A stretch of DNA of 20,317 nt from Bacteroides sp. CAG:144 (GCA_000434215.1 HF999743.1:56371-76687); one strand, 5' to 3'; numbered from the stretch's first letter, positions 8,414 to 15,634 are shown. The notes: generated by a model from the sequence alone, not told the origin. Numbers and translations are program-made.

Positions 8414-8441
8414 ATTCTGGTCGGATCTGTTTTTGTATTGT

Positions 8442-9032
8442 TCAGAGTTGGCCGTTTTCTACAAGAACGACGATTTCTTCGAGTATGCGGTCTTTGCCTT
8501 CCGGTTCCCATTCCTTGCGAAGACTTACTCCGAACATAGCACCGAACGTTTGCCAGAATGTTGCCCTGAAACCTCCCAAGAAGGCTTTTATAAGGTGATA
8601 GGAAGATTGGTTGCATTCCCGGTCTATGAGACGTATCAACAACTTGGCTTGGTTGTAGGTAAAAGTTTTCAGTACAGGCTTGTATTCCTCGAAGAGTTCT
8701 TTTTCCATGCGTTTTAAATGTTGTTCGCGCTGGTCTTCGGGAAGAGTCTGTATATATTCGTAAGTCTCTATCAGTGCTTGGTGGACGAGTTTGGCGTAAG
8801 GAAGTACTTTTTTCACATCACGCACATTTTTCCAATAATATTCTTTTTCTTTTTGACTTTTGAAAGTTCTTTTCGGAAAAATATAGACAGGTCTGAGAAT
8901 GATCATCGTGGCGGTATCGCCCGCATCGGTTACAATACGTGTGATACGTTGATAATATCGTGATTGTTGGGCGTATATGCCGTAACTGCACAGAATTCCT
9001 GATAGTATGAGAATAATGTAAACCTTCTTCAT
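8442..9032 (-). CDS. Exported DUF4294 protein
   Basis: A 196-residue protein with a Sec signal peptide (MKKVYIILILSGILCSYGIYA, cleavage expected before QQ). The mature part matches the Bacteroidetes DUF4294 family as I know it: VYIFPKRTFKS at 49-59, VKKVLPYAKL at 73-82, LIRLIDREC at 132-140, SSYHLIKAFLGGFRATFWQTFGAMFG at 143-168, and WEPEGKDRILEEIV near 175-188. The function of the family is unknown; it is periplasmic or envelope-associated by inference. I chose ATG 9032 because the signal peptide begins there and because a perfect -7 box (9038-9045) lies only 6 nt upstream, placing the transcript start at or almost at the ATG. In-frame starts at 9056 (ATG) and 9068 (GTG) would lie at or upstream of that promoter. 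Confidence 0.85.
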   Translation of the reverse strand: MKKVYIILILSGILCSYGIYAQQSRYYQRITRIVTDAGDTATMIILRPVYIFPKRTFKSQKEKEYYWKNVRDVKKVLPYAKLVHQALIETYEYIQTLPEDQREQHLKRMEKELFEEYKPVLKTFTYNQAKLLIRLIDRECNQSSYHLIKAFLGGFRATFWQTFGAMFGVSLRKEWEPEGKDRILEEIVVLVENGQL

Positions 9033-9037
9033 CGTTA

Positions 9038-9045
9038 CAAAAGTA
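9038..9045 (-). promoter_or_regulatory. -7 box abutting the DUF4294 start codon
   Basis: TACTTTTG on the minus strand matches TAnnTTTG, with only 5 nt between the box and the ATG at 9030-9032. The expected start of transcription falls at or within a few nt of the start codon, implying a leaderless or near-leaderless mRNA. Confidence 0.5.
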
Positions 9046-9298
9046 GTATATTGCATGCGAATAAGCACTTAAAAAGACTTATTTTCTCTTTTCGTAATGT
9101 TGATAACTTATAAATAAACTGTTTGTATTTTTATTATAATATTTATAATATACTGTATATCAAATATATAATATTAAATATTTAATTATGAACAGCTTGT
9201 TATAATTCAATGAAATAAGCTTTGGAAGACTTTTTTTCGTTCCTTTGTTTTTTTATAAATACTCATGATATGAGGCAGAAGGTTTATTATTAAAGTAT

Positions 9299-9306
9299 TA
9301 CTTTTG
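9299..9306 (+). promoter_or_regulatory. -7 box for the radical SAM gene
   Basis: TACTTTTG fits TAnnTTTG and leaves a leader of about 18 nt that is A-rich (AAATAAAAAGAAAAA before the ATG). Such A-rich leaders are usual for Bacteroidetes genes without a Shine-Dalgarno site. Confidence 0.6.
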
Positions 9307-9330
9307 TATATCGGTAAATAAAAAGAAAAA

Positions 9331-10110
9331 ATGTCGACCATTTTGTTTGATGAAATTGTTTTCGGGCCGGTGCATAGCCGTCGGTTGGGTGTTTCTTTGG
9401 GTATGAACTTATTGCCCGTGGACGGTAAAGTATGTTCTTTCGATTGTATCTATTGCGAGTGCGGTTATAATGTCGATCATCGAGCGCATAAAGGACTTCC
9501 TACTCGGGAAGAGGTATATGAAGCTCTTGAAAAACGCCTTGCTGCCATGCATGAAAAAGGTGAAAGACTCGATGTTATTACTTTTGCCGGTAACGGTGAA
9601 CCGACATTACATCCGCAATTTGCCGCCATTATCGACGATACGATGACTTTACGCAATATTTACTATCCCGATGCAAAAGTAAGTGTACTTTCCAATGCCA
9701 CCCGCATAGATCGGCCTGATGTTTTTGATGCTTTAAATAAAGTAGATAATAATATCCTCAAACTCGATTCTTGTTTCGACGAGACGGTTCGTCTCATCGA
9801 TGTACCTGCTTCTGCTTCCTTTTCCGTCGAAAAACTAATAGAGGGATTGTGTCGTTTCAAAGGAAATCTTATCGTGCAAACGCTTTTCTTACAAGGAGAA
9901 CATAATGGTAAGATTATCGACAATACTACCGAAAAAGAATTGTTGCCTTGGCTTGAAGCCCTACGTCGTATCGCTCCGCAAGAGGTGATGATATATACCA
10001 TCGATCGGGAGACACCTGAGAAAGCTTTACGGAAAGCTGCTCCCGAAAAACTCGATGAAATAGCCCGCAGGGTAGAGGCTATGGGTATAAAAGCACAAGT
10101 GTCGTACTGA
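9331..10110 (+). CDS. Radical SAM protein, COG0731 type
   Basis: A 259-residue radical SAM enzyme. The cluster-binding CxxxCxxC is C35-SFD-C39-IY-C42, followed by a further cysteine at 44 (CECG). Upstream lies the family-specific FGPVHSRRLGVSLGMNLLP, and downstream the GNGEPTLHP motif near residue 91, which corresponds to the GGEPT-like SAM-contact strand. These features fit COG0731, a group related to the radical SAM domain of wybutosine enzymes. The reaction is not known for the bacterial single-domain members, so no product is proposed. No second cluster motif is visible at the C-terminus. It has its own promoter and a short A-rich leader. Its stop codon is only 3 nt from the convergent M6 protease stop. 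Confidence 0.88.
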   Translation: MSTILFDEIVFGPVHSRRLGVSLGMNLLPVDGKVCSFDCIYCECGYNVDHRAHKGLPTREEVYEALEKRLAAMHEKGERLDVITFAGNGEPTLHPQFAAIIDDTMTLRNIYYPDAKVSVLSNATRIDRPDVFDALNKVDNNILKLDSCFDETVRLIDVPASASFSVEKLIEGLCRFKGNLIVQTLFLQGEHNGKIIDNTTEKELLPWLEALRRIAPQEVMIYTIDRETPEKALRKAAPEKLDEIARRVEAMGIKAQVSY

Positions 10111-10125
10111 TTTTTAAGGTACGAC
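10101..10125. terminator. Possible hairpin at the convergent radical SAM / M6 junction
   Basis: GTCGTAC (10101-10107) pairs with GTACGAC (10119-10125), forming a 7-bp stem with an 11-nt loop that contains both stop codons or their edges. A short T-rich tract (TATTTT) follows on the plus strand. It overlaps the coding ends of both genes, so it is a weak terminator candidate. Confidence 0.35.
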
Positions 10126-12414
10126 TATTTTGGATGTGTGTTTGTCATATACTCCTATATATATTCCCGAAGGAAGATATATGCAGCACTCTTTGTTTTT
10201 AATAGGGGTTTGCAAGTGGAGTTTTCCGTTGAGATCGTAAACAGAGAGTATTTCGTTCTCTTCTGCTCCTTCTACATGGAGAATGCGATTGTTTTTGTCC
10301 GAAAAATAAAGTATGTTTTTATTAGGTATTTGAGTAGAGGAAATAGAACTTTCATCGGCTTTTCCTTTTATTTCTATTTTATCTATACAAATACTTCCTA
10401 CATCGTGTAATGTACTTTCGAACATAAGTTGAATCGTCGAAACGTGGGTGAACGATAGGTTGTGTGAACATTCTATCCATTTATTTTTTTCCGGAGAAAA
10501 AGTTTCGGCCAGTATCCATTCTTCTATTTCATTCTCCCTATAATAAAGTTTCAGTTTATTCTTATCATCTTTCACGCCTGTTTTTTGTTGCATATAGAAA
10601 GATATTTCTGTCGACGTGCAACCTTTCGGCACGATGACAGGAGATATGAGTCTGTTTATATACGATGTTGTATCGAAATAGTTATTTTTTATGACATACG
10701 CATATTCATTGTCGTATGGTATGGGTAATAGCGGGTCGAGAAGCGTTTGCATGTTACTTACGTTGAGAATGTTCCATTTGGTATTTCCCGATGCAATTTC
10801 TTCACTCCATATAGCCGATATATCGGAATGGTCGAAATTTTCTTTCCATACGATGTTTTTTTCTTCCTGTGTTTCTTTCTGAAAGTTTATGACGATATTT
10901 TCGTCCTCCCGATTGCTTATGGTCATATCGATGTTTGTTGGAGTTCCGTCCCAACAAAAAGCAGCCGGCGTGGTTTCGTCGTTCCATCGGGTTACATTAT
11001 GGCTACCCGGGAAAGGACATGATGCGTGATTTATGTTTCCGTAGCTGCTGGCATTGCTTGTCGGTATGGAGTAGGACGATCCTGCGCATACGATATAACA
11101 GCCTTGCGGGTGCGAAGCATTGATGCTATTTGTCGATGCTTGTTTTTCGATGTCGGCGTGAATATGATAAATGAGTAATCCTTCTCCCGGATTATGTATG
11201 TCGAATGCTTCGAGCCGCCGATTTTCGATAAGATAGTATTCACCCTCTATTGGAGTATTTATGCGGTATATTTCATCTCCACTGTGATTTGACGGTCCAA
11301 TGATGTTGTTTTCTTTTGTCGAAATATCTTGTGCTTTGCACCAGCCGAAATCATGGGTTTTTACATAAGGATTGAAATTGGCGGGGGTGATGCCGTCGTT
11401 GTTCCAGCTGCCCGATGCCATGACGTCCCATTTGCCTGTACCTTCATATTCTCCTTCTGCGCTGTAATCGGTGTCGTAATAATCCATCGCTCCCAGAGCA
11501 TGTCCCATTTCATGGCAGTGGGGGCCTATGCGCGAAATACCTGCACCGCTATTTCCCCGCAATTCGGGTGCGCAGGAATACTTGTTTATTTTCATATTTT
11601 GTATGGTAATGGGCGAGAAAGTCATCTCGTGCGACCATATCGTGTAAGCAGGTGCACCTGCTTCTTCACCATGTCCGGCAAAAATAATGTGTATGTTATC
11701 TATGTATCCATCTCCGTCGGCATCGTATTGTGAGAGATCTTTTTCTTTGGCGGCATATTCTATGGCTTCTCTGAAAAGTGCATACGGATTTATATCATTT
11801 CCTCCTGCGCCGGAGTTTGATCCGTAATAACTTATATTGTGTCGGGCGGTGTACGGACCTGTGAGGTCGCAAATGAAATTCAGTTGTCCGTATGATGCAT
11901 AGTCGAAAAAATCATGTACGCTTCCCATTGCCCCATCGGTCGAATATCCCTTTTCATTGAACAGGGCATCAAGTTCCCGGTATGTTTTTACAAAAGAGAG
12001 ATCGGCAAATTGCATGAGAATGACCAATGCCCGACGATTTCCTGTAACTGTTTTTGCAGGAGGATTTTCATTGTTTCTAAAAGATGAGCGTATTGTATTT
12101 TTTCGAACGGGTATGTTTTTTTTGATGGAGGAAAGAAATGTTTTCAGATGATTTTCGGAGTCCGATAGTTTGTAGCAGGAGGGAACAGCATATCCGTTTG
12201 CATCTTCTTGTGCATATACCCAACCCGAAGAGTCGGGAAGCAGCGTATAATTATCTTCGGTCATAGCCCATTTGGTATGTTCATCGCCGTGCAGAGTTAT
12301 GTATAGCGTGCGGTCAGAGGCTTTTATTTGTATTTTACGCGGATAGGCCGGAACAGACTTTGCAGGAAAATAAACGAACGAACATAAAACAATGAAAATA
12401 ATTATACGCTGCAT
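10114..12414 (-). CDS. Secreted M6-family metalloprotease with T9SS sorting tail
   Basis: A 766-residue exported zinc protease of the M6 (immune inhibitor A-like) family. A signal peptide spans about residues 1-20, followed by a propeptide-like region to about 120. The catalytic domain contains the zinc site H301-E302-M-G-H305 extended as HEMGHALGAMDYYD, and WDVMASGSW downstream, the expected Met-turn region. DADGDGYID at 231-239 looks like a calcium-binding loop ahead of the active site. Residues about 530-690 form a beta-rich domain (concanavalin-like or jelly-roll appearance). The last ~70 residues (ILYFSDKNNRILHVEG ... LSVYDLNGK ... LPSGIYIGVYD ... KIVVP) have the layout of a type A T9SS C-terminal sorting domain, so export through T9SS and surface attachment or release is inferred. 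It starts 6 nt after the upstream lipoprotein stop, with no separate promoter, so the two form an operon. Confidence 0.92.
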   Translation of the reverse strand: MQRIIIFIVLCSFVYFPAKSVPAYPRKIQIKASDRTLYITLHGDEHTKWAMTEDNYTLLPDSSGWVYAQEDANGYAVPSCYKLSDSENHLKTFLSSIKKNIPVRKNTIRSSFRNNENPPAKTVTGNRRALVILMQFADLSFVKTYRELDALFNEKGYSTDGAMGSVHDFFDYASYGQLNFICDLTGPYTARHNISYYGSNSGAGGNDINPYALFREAIEYAAKEKDLSQYDADGDGYIDNIHIIFAGHGEEAGAPAYTIWSHEMTFSPITIQNMKINKYSCAPELRGNSGAGISRIGPHCHEMGHALGAMDYYDTDYSAEGEYEGTGKWDVMASGSWNNDGITPANFNPYVKTHDFGWCKAQDISTKENNIIGPSNHSGDEIYRINTPIEGEYYLIENRRLEAFDIHNPGEGLLIYHIHADIEKQASTNSINASHPQGCYIVCAGSSYSIPTSNASSYGNINHASCPFPGSHNVTRWNDETTPAAFCWDGTPTNIDMTISNREDENIVINFQKETQEEKNIVWKENFDHSDISAIWSEEIASGNTKWNILNVSNMQTLLDPLLPIPYDNEYAYVIKNNYFDTTSYINRLISPVIVPKGCTSTEISFYMQQKTGVKDDKNKLKLYYRENEIEEWILAETFSPEKNKWIECSHNLSFTHVSTIQLMFESTLHDVGSICIDKIEIKGKADESSISSTQIPNKNILYFSDKNNRILHVEGAEENEILSVYDLNGKLHLQTPIKNKECCIYLPSGIYIGVYDKHTSKIVVP

Positions 12415-12420
12415 AATGTG

Positions 12421-12846
12421 TTAATCTTTAATACCTGTATAGGTCATCATGTAACCACCAACCGTTAGATAATTAATATTCAATGTTTTACCTGTTACGG
12501 TGATACTTATGTTTGGATCTGTTTCATTTGAAAATACATAAATGTTTCCTTGCAAAGATACATTGTAGTTTTCACTACCACTAGAATAAAAATCAGCTGA
12601 AACTTGAACACTTGTTGAAGTAAGTCGAGAAATTCTAACAATATAGGCATCAGAAACAACAGTTGTTCCAATGGTACGTTTTCCTGTATAAGTACCAGAA
12701 ACAGCAGTTGCTACATCGGTATTTCCGGTTATAACGCCGGTATAAATATCATTTTCTTTTTCGTCATCTTTACCGCAAGAAGTAAAAGTAAAACACAGAG
12801 TTAAAACAGTGGCTATCAATATAGCCATCAGATTGATTTTTTTCAT
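12421..12846 (-). CDS. Small beta-rich lipoprotein of unknown function
   Basis: A 141-residue lipoprotein. The signal has a hydrophobic core at 6-21 and a lipobox FTSC with C24. The residues after it, GKDDEKEND, are strongly acidic and similar to Bacteroidetes lipoprotein surface-export signals. The mature part alternates short hydrophobic and polar strands (SGTYTGKRTI, DAYIVRISRL, VQVSADFYSSG, NYNVSLQGNIYVF, ISITVTGKTLNINYL), suggesting a small calycin-like beta-barrel. I do not recognise a named family. None of its 13 serine codons is TCG, although TCG is frequent in the flanking genes, a hint of different origin or expression. It is the first gene of an operon with the M6 protease, which starts 6 nt after its stop. 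A role with the protease, for example as inhibitor or surface partner, is only a suggestion. Confidence 0.75.
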   Translation of the reverse strand: MKKINLMAILIATVLTLCFTFTSCGKDDEKENDIYTGVITGNTDVATAVSGTYTGKRTIGTTVVSDAYIVRISRLTSTSVQVSADFYSSGSENYNVSLQGNIYVFSNETDPNISITVTGKTLNINYLTVGGYMMTYTGIKD

Positions 12847-12880
12847 ATTAGATTTTGAGTATTAAAAGTTAAACATGTTG

Positions 12881-12888
12881 CAAAGATA
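12881..12888 (-). promoter_or_regulatory. -7 box for the lipoprotein-M6 protease operon
   Basis: TATCTTTG on the minus strand is a perfect TAnnTTTG. The leader to the ATG at 12846 would be about 28 nt. A TTTC at 12907-12910 lies at roughly -33 spacing (18 bp). Confidence 0.65.
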
Positions 12889-12987
12889 TATATTAATTAT
12901 ATATTTGAAATATTTTAGACAGAATTTTTTAGAAAAAAGAATTATTTTATTTGACAGGTAGGATATGTTTATTACACTAAATATTAT

Positions 12988-12995
12988 TATATTTG
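12988..12995 (+). promoter_or_regulatory. -7 box for the lipoprotein gene at 13006
   Basis: TATATTTG matches the consensus. It lies 10 bp before the ATG at 13006 and 19 bp before the in-frame ATG at 13015, so it favours a very short leader or use of the second ATG. Confidence 0.55.
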
Positions 12996-13005
12996 TTCAA
13001 CATAT

Positions 13006-13632
13006 ATGTTTGTTATGATAGCGTGCAGAAATTTTGTTTTAACCATTTGCTTGTTGGCAATAGTATTTTCTTGTGGTAGAGAGGCGAGAAATGCGGTTGA
13101 GATTTTTTCATATCGGTATGATCTGCAATCGTCGATCTCCTTGCAGAAAGAGAGAATCTATTACGGTATGCTTCTCCAACCGATTGTCAAAGATGGAAAA
13201 CTGTCGCTTCCTTCTCTTGAAAAGGAAGACAGAGAGAATCTTCCCGATGTATATGTGTCTTATGTATCGGATTATGTAAGTCTTATCAATACTTATTTGA
13301 ATAAGTTGCCCGAAGAACAGAGAGGGAATATTCTTTCGTTCTATGAAGCATGGTCGATACCCGATGTCGTGATGAGCGATTATTTGGCGTTTGGCGACAG
13401 TGTTGTTTTTTCGCTTGGAGAGATGCAGGCTGTCGAGATGGGAATACCGGAAGAGAATTATCGATCCATGCTTCAAACGGTAAAAAATTTCAATACTCTT
13501 GGAGCAAAAGGTAAAGTGAATTATGAAATGAAGAATGTCGGCAGTTTATTTATGAATCATGATTTATTCGATGAAGTACATGAATCGCTGGCACGGGATT
13601 TCGATGAGCTAAATCGAAAATACGGGAATTGA
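13006..13632 (+). CDS. Lipoprotein of unknown function
   Basis: A 208-residue protein not recognised as any named family. It begins with a lipoprotein signal: MFVMIACRNFVLTICLLAIVFSC, lipobox VFSC with C23 (C20 if ATG 13015 is the start). The next residues, GREARNAVE, carry no acidic cluster directly after the cysteine, unlike the other two lipoproteins here, so it may stay on the periplasmic face. The rest is predominantly helical and charged, with no repeats or metal motifs. Which of the two ATGs is used is uncertain, because the promoter box ends only 10 nt before the first. It stands alone between divergent and co-directional neighbours; the next gene has its own promoter more than 80 nt downstream. 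Confidence 0.75.
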   Translation: MFVMIACRNFVLTICLLAIVFSCGREARNAVEIFSYRYDLQSSISLQKERIYYGMLLQPIVKDGKLSLPSLEKEDRENLPDVYVSYVSDYVSLINTYLNKLPEEQRGNILSFYEAWSIPDVVMSDYLAFGDSVVFSLGEMQAVEMGIPEENYRSMLQTVKNFNTLGAKGKVNYEMKNVGSLFMNHDLFDEVHESLARDFDELNRKYGN

Positions 13633-13696
13633 AATGTTTTTTACATTGTATGAAAGAAAGAAAAAAGAATGATTTATAAAAATTTGCTATGAGATA

Positions 13697-13726
13697 ATTG
13701 TACCTGTAGAAAAATCTGTATATTTG
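13697..13726 (+). promoter_or_regulatory. Promoter for the CNNM gene
   Basis: The -7 box TATATTTG is at 13719-13726. ATTG at 13697-13700, 18 bp upstream, is one mismatch from the -33 TTTG. The 16 bases AAATCTGTATATTTGC around the -7 box are repeated exactly at the nadB promoter. Confidence 0.6.
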
Positions 13727-13794
13727 CTTTCGTAACCGAAAAAATATTTTGCTTTCGAACCTGATTGTTCACATACCGCATTTTCTGAATATCT

Positions 13795-13851
13795 GATACC
13801 GCAAAGTATCGGAGGCGTATGTACAACGCCATGTTGTCGTAACGTTTTTTT
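13795..13851 (+). promoter_or_regulatory. Competing hairpins and T-run in the CNNM leader
   Basis: Hairpin GATAC/GTATC (13795-13799 with 13806-13810) is followed by GGCGT/ACGCC (13814-13818 with 13826-13830). An overlapping alternative, ACAAC/GTTGT (13823-13827 with 13833-13837), shares bases 13826-13827 with the second and so excludes it. Seven T residues follow at 13845-13851. The layout resembles an attenuator, but the stems are only 5 bp long. Confidence 0.3.
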
Positions 13852-13863
13852 CTGCATGCGTAT

Positions 13864-13910
13864 TTAGTACCTATTTATAATGAGAAAAGAGATTATAAAC
13901 AGGGTACTAA
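13864..13910 (+). promoter_or_regulatory. Long interrupted hairpin in the CNNM leader
   Basis: Two nested perfect 8-bp inverted repeats. The outer TTAGTACC/GGTACTAA pairs 13864-13871 with 13903-13910; the inner TTTATAAT/ATTATAAA pairs 13874-13881 with 13892-13899. A 2/3-nt internal loop separates them and a 10-nt purine loop (GAGAAAAGAG) caps them. It lies 31 nt before the CNNM start codon, so it may control translation or act as a protein-binding palindrome in DNA. Confidence 0.5.
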
Positions 13911-13941
13911 TAAAAATCAGAATTTTACATTTTAAGAAATT

Positions 13942-14985
13942 ATGGGATTAATGTTATTATACCTTTTCATGGCATTAGGTATATCGTTTACATGTTCGGT
14001 ACTGGAAGCCGTGTTGCTTTCGACACCGATGTCGTTTATTACGATGAAAGAGCAGGAAGGGGGCGGTAAATCGGCTCTCTTGTTGAAAAAATACAAACAG
14101 AATATAGATAAACCCATTTCTGCGATTCTTTCGCTCAATACCATTGCACACACCATAGGAGCGGCGGGAGTAGGAGCCGAGGCGGTAAAAATATTCGGTC
14201 AGGCCTATTTCGGTATCATATCGGCTATACTTACGATACTCATTCTGGTGCTTTCCGAGATTATACCCAAGACGATCGGTGCTTCGTATTGGCGGCGATT
14301 GGCGCTTTTTTCGGCGCAGGTCATACGGGTATTCGTCTACATCTGCTATCCTCTGGTGCTACTGTCCGAGTTAATTACCCGTATTTTTTCACCCAAAGAA
14401 AAAGAGGTTTCGGTGAGCCGGGAAGAAGTATCGGCCATGCTTACGATGGGTGAGGAAGAAGGTGTTTTCGAGTCGAATGAAAATAAAGTGATACAGAATC
14501 TTATCCGTCTCAACAATGTAAAGGTAAAAGAAGTGATGACACCTCGTGTGGTAACGGCCGTGGCGCCGGAAGAGATGACTTTGCGGGATTTTTACAACGA
14601 GAAATCGTACCGCTTCTATTCCCGCATTCCGGTCTATGGAGACAACAAGGATTATATTACCGGATATGTGCTGCGCCGCACGGTACTCGAAAATCTGACC
14701 GAAGACAAGTTCGATATGAAACTCAAAGATATACGTCGCCCCATACCGTATTTTTCCGAAAATAAATCGGTATCGACCGTATGGGAAAAACTCCTTGAAC
14801 ATAAAGAGCAGATCGCTCTTATCGTCGACGAATACGGTTGTTTCCGCGGAATCATCACGATGGAAGATGTCGTGGAGACGATATTCGGTCTTGAAATCAT
14901 CGACGAAACCGATACGGTAGTCGATATGCAACAACTTGCCCGCGACCGTTGGAACGCCCGCATGGAACGCTACAAGGAGATGTAG
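13942..14985 (+). CDS. CNNM (DUF21)-CBS membrane protein, Mg2+/divalent-cation transporter type
   Basis: A 347-residue CNNM/CorB-like protein. Residues 2-28, 57-80, 90-112 and 118-145 are hydrophobic and carry the DUF21 signatures SVLEAVLLS (19-27), ILSLNTIAHTIGAAGVG (62-78) and SEIIPKTIG (105-113). An acidic helical linker covers 160-190. A CBS pair follows: VMTPR to LENL at about 198-252, and DIRRPIPY to IFGLE at about 263-318, with the DEYGCFRGIITMEDVVE end typical of these proteins. The family exports or exchanges Mg2+ and related cations, and the CBS pair responds to ATP-Mg. The C-terminal CorC/HlyC domain found in many longer homologues is absent; the protein ends about 30 residues after CBS2. 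I place it in the inner membrane. It is transcribed from its own promoter with a long structured leader and closed by a strong terminator. Confidence 0.93.
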   Translation: MGLMLLYLFMALGISFTCSVLEAVLLSTPMSFITMKEQEGGGKSALLLKKYKQNIDKPISAILSLNTIAHTIGAAGVGAEAVKIFGQAYFGIISAILTILILVLSEIIPKTIGASYWRRLALFSAQVIRVFVYICYPLVLLSELITRIFSPKEKEVSVSREEVSAMLTMGEEEGVFESNENKVIQNLIRLNNVKVKEVMTPRVVTAVAPEEMTLRDFYNEKSYRFYSRIPVYGDNKDYITGYVLRRTVLENLTEDKFDMKLKDIRRPIPYFSENKSVSTVWEKLLEHKEQIALIVDEYGCFRGIITMEDVVETIFGLEIIDETDTVVDMQQLARDRWNARMERYKEM

Positions 14986-15005
14986 CGGCAACAACCGTGT
15001 TTTAC

Positions 15006-15044
15006 AAGACGGCCTGCACACATTTGTGGCAGGCCGTCTTATTT
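15006..15044 (+). terminator. Terminator after the CNNM gene
   Basis: A perfect 12-bp GC-rich stem pairs AAGACGGCCTGC (15006-15017) with GCAGGCCGTCTT (15029-15040), followed by ATTT. The loop can extend the stem by CAC/GTG. The right arm overlaps the stop codon of the convergent PH-domain gene at 15039-15041. Confidence 0.85.
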
Positions 15045-15461
15045 GTCGATGATTTCGATATGAGAATTACGGCGGAGTAGTTCGCTCACGAAAGCCTCGC
15101 TTTCCTTAGGAGATAGGCGTATAGGTCGCTTGTCGTTACTGAGGCACAACATGACGTTCCGACGGGATAATACATAGGAAGAGAAAATAGCTTTGTTATT
15201 CTGTCTCGTGCAAATGCTTTTGATTTCGGTTACCGCGATACGACGGGAAGAGAGGTAGCCCGACCGAAGACAAAGCGTACCATCGTCGAGGATCACATAT
15301 TCCGTGCCGATGATTTTAGCGATGAGGAATACAGCCCACAGCATCGACAATATCCACAAGACGACATATCCCACCCATAAGGAGTAAAGCATTACAGAGG
15401 TGGCTGCAACCAGTTGCGGATAGAATATGATACCGTCGATTTGAGACTTGAACGTGCGCAT
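15039..15461 (-). CDS. Small membrane protein with bacterial PH domain
   Basis: A 140-residue protein. Two adjacent hydrophobic segments (about 13-30 and 31-52) form a membrane hairpin. A soluble beta-rich domain follows with the layout of bacterial PH domains: EYVILDDGTLCLRSGYLSS, then RIAVTEIKSICTRQN, then a final strand and helix with LSPKESEAFVSELLRR. The function is unknown; such proteins are usually small inner-membrane proteins with the PH domain in the cytosol. The ATG at 15459-15461 is chosen because the only longer in-frame start is a TTG at 15477-15479 that is part of the -7 box TATCTTTG itself and so cannot be translated from this promoter. The stop codon lies inside the right arm of the CNNM terminator. 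Confidence 0.75.
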   Translation of the reverse strand: MRTFKSQIDGIIFYPQLVAATSVMLYSLWVGYVVLWILSMLWAVFLIAKIIGTEYVILDDGTLCLRSGYLSSRRIAVTEIKSICTRQNNKAIFSSYVLSRRNVMLCLSNDKRPIRLSPKESEAFVSELLRRNSHIEIIDK

Positions 15462-15476
15462 GCTGTGTAGTTTTTC

Positions 15477-15484
15477 CAAAGATA
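15477..15484 (-). promoter_or_regulatory. -7 box for the PH-domain gene
   Basis: TATCTTTG on the minus strand matches TAnnTTTG and lies 15 bp before the ATG at 15461, giving a leader of about 10 nt. Confidence 0.6.
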
Positions 15485-15626
15485 CGGTAATCTTTATATA
15501 CGGAAAAAACGAATACGGAAAAGATCTTGTGAAAAAGAAATAAATTTTCGCGTTTGTCTCTGTATTGCTTTTTGAGAAAGAATATGAAATAATAGAAAGC
15601 TCGAAACATTGTTAAATATAAATCTG

Positions 15627-15634
15627 TATATTTG
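15627..15634 (+). promoter_or_regulatory. -7 box for nadB
   Basis: TATATTTG, perfect consensus, 43 bp before the nadB ATG. The expected transcript start is near 15640, at the first of two AATACCGGA repeats. Confidence 0.65.

Larger units (their letters stand above)
9033..9330. other. AT-rich divergent intergenic region
   Basis: About 300 bp between the DUF4294 and radical SAM genes. The stretch 9110-9195 is almost pure A/T with many short palindromes. TGTTGATAA occurs at 9098-9106, and ACTTATAAATAAA (9106-9118) is shared with the nadA upstream region (7016-7028). Besides the two promoter boxes no gene was found. Confidence 0.5.
13633..13941 (+). other. Promoter and long structured leader of the CNNM gene
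   Basis: A gap of 309 bp. About 80 nt of AT-rich spacer precede a promoter at 13697-13726. A leader of more than 200 nt follows, with several inverted repeats described separately. No open frame of convincing coding character and no recognised riboswitch class was found. Confidence 0.55.

Noticed and set aside
14389..15021. 210-codon minus-strand frame over the CNNM gene
   Set aside because: It is antisense to the CBS domains, has no family resemblance, and starts within the CNNM terminator.
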